Assembly: GCA_018663565.1 (NCBI GenBank)
Contig: JABJQE010000320.1
Span: 1-22,944, forward strand
Direction of reading: 5' to 3'
Source: Phycisphaerae bacterium
Lineage (GTDB): Bacteria; Planctomycetota; Phycisphaerae; Phycisphaerales; SM1A02
DNA: 22,944 nucleotides
Part shown: positions 7,515 through 14,881 of the stretch, one piece after another
How positions within the stretch are numbered: position 1 is the first letter of the stretch
How the letters are laid out: each line of letters opens with the position of its first letter
Made by a program: the position numbers and the translations under genes
Notes under the pieces: generated by a model
Told to the model about the DNA's origin: nothing
Databases searched by the model: none
The model's input: the letters and a program-made list of their open reading frames with translations, nothing else

Positions 7515-8726
7515 ATGTCAACTTGCACGCTTTCTCGCCGTGGCTCCGAGGCCCCTGCATCGCCCATTCGGGCCCTTGAAGGAATCGCCCGTGACACCGT
7601 AGCCCGCGGCATTACGGTCCACGCGCTCAATATCGGCCAGCCCGATATCGCCACGCCGCCCGCCATGATCGAGGCCTATCGCAATTTTCACGATACCGTC
7701 CTCGCCTACGCCCCAAGCGACGGGTTTCCCGAGCTTCGGCATTCCATCGCCGCGTGGTACACCAGCAGCGGCAGCCTCAGCCGGCCCGTTGAAGGTGAAG
7801 ACATCGTGGTCACCACAGGTGGCTCCGAGGCACTGCTATTCGCCATGGCGGCCGTGACGGATCCGGGCGATGAGATTCTCGTGTGCGAGCCCTACTACAC
7901 GAACTATGCCGGATACGCCCACCTGCTGAGCGTCGAGGTCTCGCCGGTAACGCTCTCGGTCGACGATGGCTTTCGCGTCCACCCCGACAAGATTGCCGAG
8001 GCGATCACTGGAAAGACGCGGGCGCTTGTCCTGCCAACACCCGGCAATCCCACCGGCTCGGTCATCTCAGCGGAAGACCTCGGCGCCATCGCCGCGATTT
8101 GCGTCGAACATGACATCTTCTTCATCTGCGATGAGGTGTACCGCGAGTTTGTCTATGACGTCCCATCCGGCACCCGCGCAGCCTCGCTGCTCGACCAACC
8201 CGTCGCCGATGAACACGCCATCATCATTGACTCCGTGTCCAAGCGGTACAGCGCCTGCGGCGCCCGCATGGGTTGGCTCGTGACCCGAAACTCCGAAGTA
8301 CGCGAAGCGGCGTTGCGGTTCGGCCAAGCACGTCTCTCGCCAGCCACCGTTGACCAATATGCCACGCAAGCGGCGTTGACCGTGCCAGAGTCGTGGTTCA
8401 AGGAGGTCATCGCCGAGTACCAGGCGCGGCGGAACTTGCTTGTTAAAGGGCTCCGCAACATCGGACTCGATGTCACCATGCCACAGGGCGCCTTCTATCT
8501 TGCCATCCCCCTTCCGGTCGAGGACGCGAGCGAGTTCTGCCGCTGGCTCGTTGGAGAGTTTGACCTTGACGGCGAAACCGTGTGCCTTGCGCCACTGGCC
8601 GGGTTCTACCGTACGGAGGGGCTGGGCACGCGAGAGGTTCGCATGACCTATGTGCTGAATCAGGACAAACTCACACGCTGCGTCGCCATCCTCGATGCCG
8701 CCCTCAAGGCGTGGAAGGCTCGCTGA
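7515..8726 (+). CDS. Class I PLP-dependent aminotransferase (aspartate aminotransferase-like)
   Basis: A 403-residue protein preceded by AGGAGG, eight bases before ATG 7515, one of the best ribosome binding sites in the window. The fold-type I landmarks are all present: LNIGQPD near the N-terminus, PTPGNPTGS with Asn178, the CDEVYREF block with Asp206 and Tyr209, and SVSKRYSACGARMGW with the PLP-binding Lys243. A substrate-carboxylate Arg is likely in REVRMTY near the C-terminus. These features fit the aspartate/aromatic/alanine aminotransferase group, but the exact amino donor cannot be read from motifs. The gene is on the same strand as the ebo operon but is separated from it by the opposing repeat-protein gene, with which its 3' end overlaps by 23 nt. 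Confidence 0.9.
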   Translation: MSTCTLSRRGSEAPASPIRALEGIARDTVARGITVHALNIGQPDIATPPAMIEAYRNFHDTVLAYAPSDGFPELRHSIAAWYTSSGSLSRPVEGEDIVVTTGGSEALLFAMAAVTDPGDEILVCEPYYTNYAGYAHLLSVEVSPVTLSVDDGFRVHPDKIAEAITGKTRALVLPTPGNPTGSVISAEDLGAIAAICVEHDIFFICDEVYREFVYDVPSGTRAASLLDQPVADEHAIIIDSVSKRYSACGARMGWLVTRNSEVREAALRFGQARLSPATVDQYATQAALTVPESWFKEVIAEYQARRNLLVKGLRNIGLDVTMPQGAFYLAIPLPVEDASEFCRWLVGEFDLDGETVCLAPLAGFYRTEGLGTREVRMTYVLNQDKLTRCVAILDAALKAWKAR

Positions 8727-9162
8727 CTGGCGCCACCCACACCTGGGGCTGACCTGGCAACTCCCACCGTCCAAGTCGCATGACGGGAGATCCCTCTACA
8801 TCAGTCAGCACGAGCATGCCGTCGCCCGTTGGCGATGAGCCAAGCCGCGCCTGACGATGCCCGTCAGCGTTAAAGAGGTCCACCGCGCCGCCTCCTGCGC
8901 CCGCGAGCACCACGACCTCTGCCGTGCCATCTGTGTTCCGCACGTGAATTCGTCCTGCGCCGCTCGCGTCCGCGCTAAGATCTATAACAGGACGACCTTC
9001 GGTGTCCACGATGCTCAAACTTGTGCCCACGAGCCGCTTTGTACTTGGCGATTCGGTCGACCCGATCAAACCGCCAACCACAAGTCCCACAACCCCGACT
9101 CCAACAAGCGAGGTCCATGATCGAGTTTCAAGGCGTGTAATCCGTTCTTCGAGGTGATTCAT
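8704..9162 (-). CDS. Membrane-anchored protein with four 22-23-residue beta-type repeats
   Basis: A 152-residue protein. A short amphipathic helix (MNHLEERITRLETRS) is followed by a transmembrane segment, LVGVGVVGLVVGGLIG (residues 19-34). From residue 49 to 131 there are four imperfect repeats: SLSIVDTEGRPVIDL, RIHVRNTDGTAEVVVL, AVDLFNADGHRQARL and MLVLTDVEGSPVMRL. The turn glycines fall at residues 56, 79, 101 and 124. Each unit reads as strand, D/N-x-x-G turn, strand, as in a beta-roll or beta-solenoid. It starts 108 nt from the eboD ATG in the opposite direction and could share its control region. Its 3' end overlaps the aminotransferase by 23 nt. I do not know the family name; a ligand- or surface-binding role is a guess. 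Confidence 0.75.
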   Translation of the reverse strand: MNHLEERITRLETRSWTSLVGVGVVGLVVGGLIGSTESPSTKRLVGTSLSIVDTEGRPVIDLSADASGAGRIHVRNTDGTAEVVVLAGAGGGAVDLFNADGHRQARLGSSPTGDGMLVLTDVEGSPVMRLGRWELPGQPQVWVAPVSEPSTP

Positions 9163-9237
9163 TCCATCAGCGTAGCCGCCAAGGGGGCGTCACTCGTAAC
9201 TTTTGGCATTGAACGCGGAATCCTCCCCCTTCGCCAT

Positions 9238-9269
9238 TACAATAGAGGCGTGTTGGGGCCTCTTAGAGG
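9238..9269 (+). promoter_or_regulatory. Candidate -10 box and palindrome before the ebo operon
   Basis: TACAAT at 9238-9243 is a good match to a -10 hexamer, but no convincing -35 lies at the proper distance. Directly downstream, AGAGGC (9244-9249) can pair with GCCTCT (9258-9263). CCTCT-T-AGAGG (9259-9269) is a perfect dyad ending one base before ATG 9271. If transcription began about seven bases after the -10 box, the message would start near GTG 9250, which is in frame with eboD, so a leaderless start is possible. The dyad could be an operator or a translational lock. The sequence features are direct; the role is inferred. Confidence 0.35.
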
Positions 9270-9270
9270 T

Positions 9271-10449
9271 ATGGAGCCGAAGGTGAAGGAACTCCCGTCA
9301 AGCGGATCATTCAGTGTGCGGTGGCACCATCGTGTGCTGACGTGCCGAGATGCCTTCACAGACAGCGGCGCCGAACTCGCTCAGTTGTTCGGCGACTCCT
9401 CATCACCCGCCCGCGTCTTATGTGTGCTCGATGGCGGACTCACAAAGGCCGCGCCGGCATTGCCCGATCGCATCGCTGCCTGGGCACAGACACAGTCCGA
9501 CCGGATCGATCTCGCTGGAACGCCACTGACTGTCCCGGGTGGCGAACAGGCCAAGAATGACCGCACGGTCTTCGACCAAGTCGTCCGAGCAATTCATGAT
9601 CGACGCATCTGCAGGCAGTCCTTTGTGCTTGCTGTTGGCGGCGGCGCCATGCTTGACGCCGTTGGCCTCGCGGCCGCCACAAGCCACCGAGGCGTTCGAC
9701 TTGTCCGCCTTCCCTCAACAACGCTCAGCCAAGCCGATGCCGGCGTCGGCGTGAAGAACGGCATCAACGCATTCGGCGCCAAGAACCTCATCGGGACGTT
9801 CGCCCCTCCGTGGGCCGTTGTAAACGATGCAACGCTTCTCCCAACACTCACTGATCGCGATTGGCGTGCCGGACTGAGCGAAGCAATCAAAGTGGCTCTG
9901 CTCAAAGATGAATCACTCCTGATCGATCTTGAACACGCGGCAGTCGCGCTTCAAAACCGAGACCTCGACGTCATGGAACGAATTGCCACGCGAACGGCGG
10001 ACCTGCACGTCGCCCACATTGTGCATGGCGGTGACCCATTTGAGATAAGCCGTGCTCGACCACTCGACTTTGGCCACTGGTCAGCCCATCAACTTGAACA
10101 AATGACCGGCTTCCGGCTCTCCCACGGAGACGCTGTGGGCATCGGATTGATGATCGACCTGCACTACGCGGCCCTCGCCCTTGGCGGGTCGCAGTCACTC
10201 GTCCGTCGCGTCGCCAGCTGCTTGCAGTCGCTGGGGTTCCCGCTGTGCTGCGATGCCATGAGCGACCACGACCGCCTGCTTGATGGGCTCGAGCGATTCC
10301 GCGAACACCTTGGCGGCGCCATGGCCATCACCATGGTCACTGAGCCTGAGCATTCCCAGGAAGTGTCGTCAATTGATCGTGATGTCATGCGACAAGCAAT
10401 TGAACTCACTGTGCGGCGAGGCGGCGAACAGATGAGCCGTACGGGGTAG
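9271..10449 (+). CDS. eboD: EboD: 3-dehydroquinate synthase-like sugar-phosphate cyclase
   Basis: A 392-residue member of the dehydroquinate synthase / sugar phosphate cyclase superfamily. The NAD-binding region shows VGGGAMLDAVGLAAATSHRG and PSTTLSQADAGVGVKNGIN. The zinc ligands are preserved: Glu204 in GLSEAIK, His269 in DFGHWSAH and His285 in LSHGDAVGIG. The enzyme therefore looks catalytically competent, cyclising a phosphorylated sugar, although the EboD substrate is not established. It is assigned to EboD rather than to the shikimate-pathway AroB because of its neighbours (TatD, TIM barrel, UbiA and phosphatase-like genes). ATG 9271 is chosen over GTG 9154, which would overlap the divergent gene; GTG 9250 is possible. 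This is the first gene of the operon, and its TAG lies 1 nt before the next ATG. Confidence 0.88.
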   Translation: MEPKVKELPSSGSFSVRWHHRVLTCRDAFTDSGAELAQLFGDSSSPARVLCVLDGGLTKAAPALPDRIAAWAQTQSDRIDLAGTPLTVPGGEQAKNDRTVFDQVVRAIHDRRICRQSFVLAVGGGAMLDAVGLAAATSHRGVRLVRLPSTTLSQADAGVGVKNGINAFGAKNLIGTFAPPWAVVNDATLLPTLTDRDWRAGLSEAIKVALLKDESLLIDLEHAAVALQNRDLDVMERIATRTADLHVAHIVHGGDPFEISRARPLDFGHWSAHQLEQMTGFRLSHGDAVGIGLMIDLHYAALALGGSQSLVRRVASCLQSLGFPLCCDAMSDHDRLLDGLERFREHLGGAMAITMVTEPEHSQEVSSIDRDVMRQAIELTVRRGGEQMSRTG

Positions 10450-10450
10450 G

Positions 10451-10765
10451 ATGACCGGCATGTCCTCTTCCGAACAACCGTGTCCGCTCTCCCACACCGA
10501 AATGATCGATGCGTGGTTTCTCGAACACCGCGCCAAGGTGCTCGATCTCGCGGCCTTTCTGGACCGCCTCGATCGACCCACTGGGCCACAAAGCGACGAC
10601 TTTCGAATTGAGGCGCTCCGCAATGCCATCACACTGCTCATTGACGGGCAGGGAGATCGCACACGACGAATTCAAATGATGCTCAGTGACCAAAGTTCTG
10701 AGCCCATCGACGCAGCACCAATGCAAGGCGCACTTGGAGCAATTCCGCCGGCAGACGCGCCATGA
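10451..10765 (+). CDS. Small helical protein in the EboA position of the ebo operon
   Basis: A 104-residue soluble protein with no membrane segment or signal. The central part (about residues 16-80) is predicted helix with charged and hydrophobic alternation: IDAWFLEHRAKVLDLAAFLD, then FRIEALRNAITLLIDGQG. The C-terminus is Pro/Ala-rich and probably flexible. It starts 1 nt after eboD and ends inside the eboB start codon (ATGA overlap), so it is surely translated with the operon. Typical EboA proteins are about twice this length and I see no resemblance in recalled conserved blocks. It is therefore not called EboA; it may be a lineage-specific replacement or a new cluster subunit. ATG 10460 is an alternative start. 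Confidence 0.7.
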   Translation: MTGMSSSEQPCPLSHTEMIDAWFLEHRAKVLDLAAFLDRLDRPTGPQSDDFRIEALRNAITLLIDGQGDRTRRIQMMLSDQSSEPIDAAPMQGALGAIPPADAP

Positions 10766-11565
10766 AGTACATCGATCCGCACATCCATATGGTCTCCCGC
10801 ACCACCGACGACTACCGCCGCATGGCTCAAGCCGGGTGCGTGGCCATTACCGAACCTGCGTTTTGGGCGGGCTTTGATCGATGCAGTGTGGATGGGTTCC
10901 GCGACTACTACCGGCAACTCACCGACACAGAACCCAAACGAGCCGCCCACTATGGAATCAAGCATCACTGCTGGCTCTGCATCAACCCCAAAGAAGCCGA
11001 AGACATTGGTTTCGCCCGCGAAGTGATGTCAGCGATCCCGGAGTTTCTTGATCGGCACAATGTGCTCGGTATCGGCGAGATTGGGCTCAACAAGAACAGC
11101 AAGAACGAACTGAGTGTGCTCGAGGCGCACCTCGCGCTTGCCAAAGAACGTGACACGCTCGTACTCGTGCATACTCCCCACCTTGAAGACAAGTACAAAG
11201 GCACCATGCTCATTATGGATGCCGTTGCCAATGCTGGTCTCGATTCGGACCGAGTCCTGATCGACCACGTCGAAGAACACACCGTCGGCGCTGTACTCGA
11301 CCGGGGTTTCTGGGCGGGCATGACACTCTACCCAGACACGAAGTGCACGCCGCAGCGAGCCGTTGACATTCTTGAGCGTTGGGGTACCGATCGAATCTGG
11401 ATGAACTCCGCCGGAGACTGGGGCGACTCCGACCCGCTGGCAGTTCCAAAGGCTCGCATGGAAATGAAACGAAGACGCCACCCTGCCGCCATGATCGAAC
11501 AAGTCACATTCGGCAACCCTGTGGCCTTCCTTGGTCGCTCACCCAACTTCAGCGTCGATGTCTGA
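10762..11565 (+). CDS. eboB: EboB: TatD-family metal-dependent hydrolase
   Basis: A 267-residue TIM-barrel amidohydrolase of the TatD type. All expected metal ligands are visible: His7 and His9 (IDPHIHM), Glu106 (GIGEIGLNK), His137 (LVHTPH), His169 (DHVEEHT) and Asp219 (NSAGDWGDSDP). TatD relatives are nucleases or hydrolases using two metals, but ebo-linked members form a separate branch whose substrate is unknown. Its ATG overlaps the TGA of the small upstream gene, and eboE begins inside its last codons, both signs of translational coupling. No signal peptide is present, so it is cytoplasmic. Confidence 0.88.
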   Translation: MKYIDPHIHMVSRTTDDYRRMAQAGCVAITEPAFWAGFDRCSVDGFRDYYRQLTDTEPKRAAHYGIKHHCWLCINPKEAEDIGFAREVMSAIPEFLDRHNVLGIGEIGLNKNSKNELSVLEAHLALAKERDTLVLVHTPHLEDKYKGTMLIMDAVANAGLDSDRVLIDHVEEHTVGAVLDRGFWAGMTLYPDTKCTPQRAVDILERWGTDRIWMNSAGDWGDSDPLAVPKARMEMKRRRHPAAMIEQVTFGNPVAFLGRSPNFSVDV

Positions 11566-12637
11566 GCCCATCCGTGTTGGTTGGTGCGCCAATGTGCTCG
11601 CCGCGGACTCTATCGATGACATGGTGTCTGGACTTCGTGCTGTCACAGATGCCATACCGCCACATACACCCGTGGGCTTGTGGATACCCGAGCCGATGCT
11701 TGGCGTCGACCCGCAACCACTCCTGCAGTGGCTTGACGAGCAGAACTGTCCGGTACTTGGTTTCAACGCGTTTCCGCAGCACGCCTTTCACGCGCCGGTC
11801 GTCAAAGAGGCGGTCTACCTTCCGCACTGGGCCGACCAGTCGCGGCTCGACTACACCTGCCGCGCAGCAGAGATGCTCGCCAACATGCTCGGACCCAGCG
11901 GTGTTGGTGGACTGACCACCGTACCGGTCGGATGGCCGAGCCATGATGTCGATCACGATGAAGCGGCCGCTGCAATTCGAACTGCATGCGAGCGGATTGA
12001 CATCATTGCGAAGGAAACCAACACGCAGATCCATCTCGCCATTGAGCCTGAGCCAGGCTGCATCATCGGATCCGCAGCGGAATTCGCTCGTTTCGTCGAT
12101 GAGCACACACTGAATGATCTCGGACAACGTGGTCTGCTTCGAGCCTGCCTTGACGCTTGTCATCTCGCGGTAATGCACGAGTCGCCGGCTGGGGCTATTG
12201 AGATACTTGCAGAGTCTGATATTGCGATCGGTCGGATTCAACTCTCATCCGCTCCTGAAGCCCATCATGAACACTTTGATGACCTCATCGCGCTCGCTGA
12301 ACCACGATGGCTGCATCAAACCTCGATACATCACCATGACAGTTTCACTCTGGTGCGAGATCTCTCCGAAGCACCAACGACTCATCAGGCTGGCGTGTGG
12401 CGAGCACACTTGCATGTGCCAATTCACCTGGATCGCATTGGTTCGCTGCACACCACGCGCGGCACGATTGTTGAACTCCTCGCATCCGCAGCGACACTGA
12501 ACTACAGGCCATCAGTTGAAGTTGAAACCTATGCCTGGTCAGTTCTTCCTGCAGCAATTCGAAAGCCAACGCTCGGTGAGGACGTTGCGGCCGAACTCCG
12601 TTGGGCGACGCAAACGCTTCGCGAGGTCGGCTGGTGA
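11558..12637 (+). CDS. eboE: EboE: xylose-isomerase-like TIM-barrel protein
   Basis: A 359-residue protein related to the sugar phosphate isomerase/epimerase (AP endonuclease 2-like) TIM barrels and to the 'metabolite traffic protein EboE' family. Probable metal or sugar ligands are Glu163 (LAIEPEPGC), Asp199 and His202 (CLDACHLAV), and Glu323 (VEVETYAWSVLP). The last block is characteristic of EboE. ATG 11558 is preferred over a GTG-type start at 11531; it overlaps the eboB stop by eight bases. Its TGA overlaps the GTG start of eboC. The reaction is not known; the family name reflects genetic evidence on metabolite export in cyanobacteria rather than measured transport by this protein. Confidence 0.85.
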   Translation: MSEPIRVGWCANVLAADSIDDMVSGLRAVTDAIPPHTPVGLWIPEPMLGVDPQPLLQWLDEQNCPVLGFNAFPQHAFHAPVVKEAVYLPHWADQSRLDYTCRAAEMLANMLGPSGVGGLTTVPVGWPSHDVDHDEAAAAIRTACERIDIIAKETNTQIHLAIEPEPGCIIGSAAEFARFVDEHTLNDLGQRGLLRACLDACHLAVMHESPAGAIEILAESDIAIGRIQLSSAPEAHHEHFDDLIALAEPRWLHQTSIHHHDSFTLVRDLSEAPTTHQAGVWRAHLHVPIHLDRIGSLHTTRGTIVELLASAATLNYRPSVEVETYAWSVLPAAIRKPTLGEDVAAELRWATQTLREVGW

Positions 12638-13512
12638 GGCGCCTCAGTGACTGGTACCAGACGCTTCGCGCTGCGAATCTGCCCACTGTCTGGGCAGATG
12701 TACTACTCGGCGCTGGCCTTGCTGCTGGCACAATTGGATGGACATTCGCCGCCGTCATCATTGGTGTCTCCTGTCTATACCTCGGTGGCATGGCCTTCAA
12801 CGATGCTGTTGATATGACATTTGACCGAGCGAATCGGTCCACCCGACCAGTCGCCCGCGGCCGCATTGCGGCGCGAACAGCAATGGCCGTAGCCTCGGTG
12901 CTCTTGCTCGCTGGGTTTACGCTCATTGCCTTCGCCGAAACCGGGCCGTCCGCATCAATCTGGACCATGGATGCTGGCCTCGCGCTCATCGTGTTCATTT
13001 CGTTGTACCAGTGGACACACCGTGGAAGTGTCGTGCTCGCCACCCTCTGCATGGCCGCGTGCAGAGCGTTCGTACCACTGATCACTTCGCTCGCCCTTGC
13101 CGGGGGTATTCCAACACTTGTTTGGATTGCCGCTGCCGCACTGGGGTGCTGGACGATTGGCATCACCCTGACCGGCCGGGGTGAGCGTGGCGGCGAACGC
13201 CTCGCATCTGGTGGTCTTGTGTGGTGTGTCGTGGCAGCGATGGCGACCGTCCCGGTCGCCGTGCTCTCGGCTACCGGTGATTTCGCTGGCATGGCCGCAG
13301 GGTTGCTCATTGTGCTCGTCGCCTGGATACCAGCAGTACATCGACGTTCTGCCGCTGGACACACCGGAGAAGCAGTGTGTTGGTCAATCGCCGGACTCGC
13401 CGTGCTTGATTCTGCGATGCTGCTCTCAAGCGGTCAACCACTGTGGTCGGCCGCCGCCATGGTGTGCGCTGCACTGGCCCTTGGCGGTCAACAACTCGGC
13501 GGAGGTTCGTAA
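12634..13512 (+). CDS. eboC: EboC: UbiA-type membrane prenyltransferase
   Basis: A 292-residue integral membrane protein starting at GTG 12634, which overlaps the eboE stop as GTGA. The first Asp-rich UbiA motif is intact: NDAVDMTFDRANRSTRP, with Asn56, Asp57, Asp60, Asp64, Arg71 and Pro72. UbiA enzymes bind the Mg-diphosphate of a polyprenyl donor here and transfer the prenyl group to an acceptor. About eight hydrophobic helices are visible. The second Asp-rich motif, usually in the later half, is not recognisable: the corresponding loop reads TGRGERGGERLAS, so diphosphate binding may differ, as in other EboC-like sequences. It is the only membrane protein of the cluster, so it marks the inner membrane as the place of action. 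Confidence 0.85.
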   Translation: MRRLSDWYQTLRAANLPTVWADVLLGAGLAAGTIGWTFAAVIIGVSCLYLGGMAFNDAVDMTFDRANRSTRPVARGRIAARTAMAVASVLLLAGFTLIAFAETGPSASIWTMDAGLALIVFISLYQWTHRGSVVLATLCMAACRAFVPLITSLALAGGIPTLVWIAAAALGCWTIGITLTGRGERGGERLASGGLVWCVVAAMATVPVAVLSATGDFAGMAAGLLIVLVAWIPAVHRRSAAGHTGEAVCWSIAGLAVLDSAMLLSSGQPLWSAAAMVCAALALGGQQLGGGS

Positions 13513-13515
13513 CAC

Positions 13516-14880
13516 ATGGCACACCGTACGGCCATTCTCAACCTTGTCGCCCTGACCGATGACCAACTGGTCGACATGCCGCGTCTCTCGAAGATCTTCG
13601 AGCGTGGATCACGAGCGCGGCTGCAGCCACAGTTCCCAGCGCTCACATGCACGAGCCAGACCACTATGCTCACCGGCGAGCCGCCATCGGCACACGGCAT
13701 TGTGGGCAATGGATGGCATGACCGCGAAACGACCGAGACACATTTCTGGCAACAATCAGACCACCTCGTTCAGGCACAACGAATCTGGGATCGCCTTCGC
13801 GCAATCGACCCCAATATCACGACTGCCAACTGCTTCTGGTGGTACGCCATGTACGCTGGCGCCGATGTCTCTGTAACACCTAGGCCGATGTACCTTGCCG
13901 ACGGCCGAAAACTGCCGGACATTTGGGCGTCACCGCAGGAACTCCGCACTGAACTACAGTCGACGCTTGGGCAGTTCCCACTCTTTCGGTTCTGGGGGCC
14001 TGCGGCGGACATCACCAGTTCGAAGTGGATTGCCGAAGCGGCCCGGCAGGTGAACCGAACGATTGATCCCACCGTCTTGATGGTGTACCTGCCGCACCTT
14101 GACTATGGCTTACAGAAACTCGGCCCAGAGAGCCCCGCCATGACGCCGATTCGCCGTCAACTCGACGATGTCGCGGCAAATCTGATCGAGGAGCTCATGG
14201 AAGATGGGCGGCGGATTCTGCTCGTCAATGAGTATGGCATCACGCCAGTTAGCGATGCCATTGCCCCCAACCGCTTCCTCCGTGAGCATGGGCTGCTGAG
14301 TATTCGGCATGAACTCGGACGCGAGCTTCTTGATGCAGGCTCGAGCGACGCCTTCGTGGTGCCCGACCACCAATGCGCTCATGTCTATCTCGCCGACACA
14401 TCACGGACCCAAGAGATCGCCACACTGCTCAAGCAACTGCCCGGAGTTGACACGGTCCTGCATGGCCATGCGATCGAATCAATTGGGCTCGAGCATGATC
14501 GCAGCGGCGATATCGTGCTGATATCGGATTCAAGTCATTGGTTCTGCCACGACTGGTGGGAAACACCTAACGCAGCACCCGATTACCAACGCACCGTCGA
14601 CATTCACCGCAAGCCCGGATACGACCCACGTGAATTGTTCATCGACCCCACCATCCGTTTCCCACGAATCGCCATTGCATGGCGACTTGCTCGCAAGCGG
14701 CTTGGCTTCCGCAGCCTGATGGATGTCATCCCACTCGACACATCACTCGTTCGCGGTAGCCACGGAAGATGCGACGCTGATCTTGATCCGGTTCTGTGGT
14801 GCAGCGAAGACCACGAACTCTCCGCCCGCGTACCAATGGCGCACATCGCAAATCTCATTCAGCAACTTGTACTGGACTAG
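13516..14880 (+). CDS. eboF: EboF: alkaline-phosphatase-superfamily phosphodiesterase-like protein
   Basis: A 454-residue member of the nucleotide pyrophosphatase/phosphodiesterase branch of the alkaline phosphatase superfamily. The nucleophile region is FPALTCTSQTTMLTG (Thr44 or Thr46), followed by AHGIVGNGW. Further family blocks are PHLDYGLQKLGP with Asp196, NEYGITPV with Glu239, DHQCAH, and HRKPGYDP with His364. The first metal ligand, normally Asp near the N-terminus, appears as Asn9 in AILNLVALT. GGAGG ten bases upstream of ATG 13516 supports the start. No signal peptide is visible, so it would act in the cytoplasm unless exported another way. It is the last gene of the operon, with its stop 1 nt from the stop of the convergent beta-helix gene. 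Confidence 0.85.
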   Translation: MAHRTAILNLVALTDDQLVDMPRLSKIFERGSRARLQPQFPALTCTSQTTMLTGEPPSAHGIVGNGWHDRETTETHFWQQSDHLVQAQRIWDRLRAIDPNITTANCFWWYAMYAGADVSVTPRPMYLADGRKLPDIWASPQELRTELQSTLGQFPLFRFWGPAADITSSKWIAEAARQVNRTIDPTVLMVYLPHLDYGLQKLGPESPAMTPIRRQLDDVAANLIEELMEDGRRILLVNEYGITPVSDAIAPNRFLREHGLLSIRHELGRELLDAGSSDAFVVPDHQCAHVYLADTSRTQEIATLLKQLPGVDTVLHGHAIESIGLEHDRSGDIVLISDSSHWFCHDWWETPNAAPDYQRTVDIHRKPGYDPRELFIDPTIRFPRIAIAWRLARKRLGFRSLMDVIPLDTSLVRGSHGRCDADLDPVLWCSEDHELSARVPMAHIANLIQQLVLD

Positions 14881-14881
14881 T

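Noticed and set aside
8067..8774. Open frame of 235 codons opposite the aminotransferase
   Set aside because: It is antisense to the PLP-binding region and has no motif; a shadow frame.
9271..10449. Shikimate-pathway 3-dehydroquinate synthase (aroB)
   Set aside because: Motifs alone would permit it, but the tight operon with TatD, TIM-barrel, UbiA and phosphatase-like genes fits EboD much better.
12345..13364. Open frame of 339 codons on the minus strand opposite eboC/eboE
   Set aside because: It lies fully antisense to two well-supported genes, is Arg/Ala/Ser/Thr-rich without domains, and has no ribosome binding site; it is a shadow of GC-rich codon use.
9271..14880. Scytonemin biosynthesis cluster
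   Set aside because: Only ebo-type genes are present; no scytonemin core enzymes (ScyA-C type) or aromatic precursor genes are seen.
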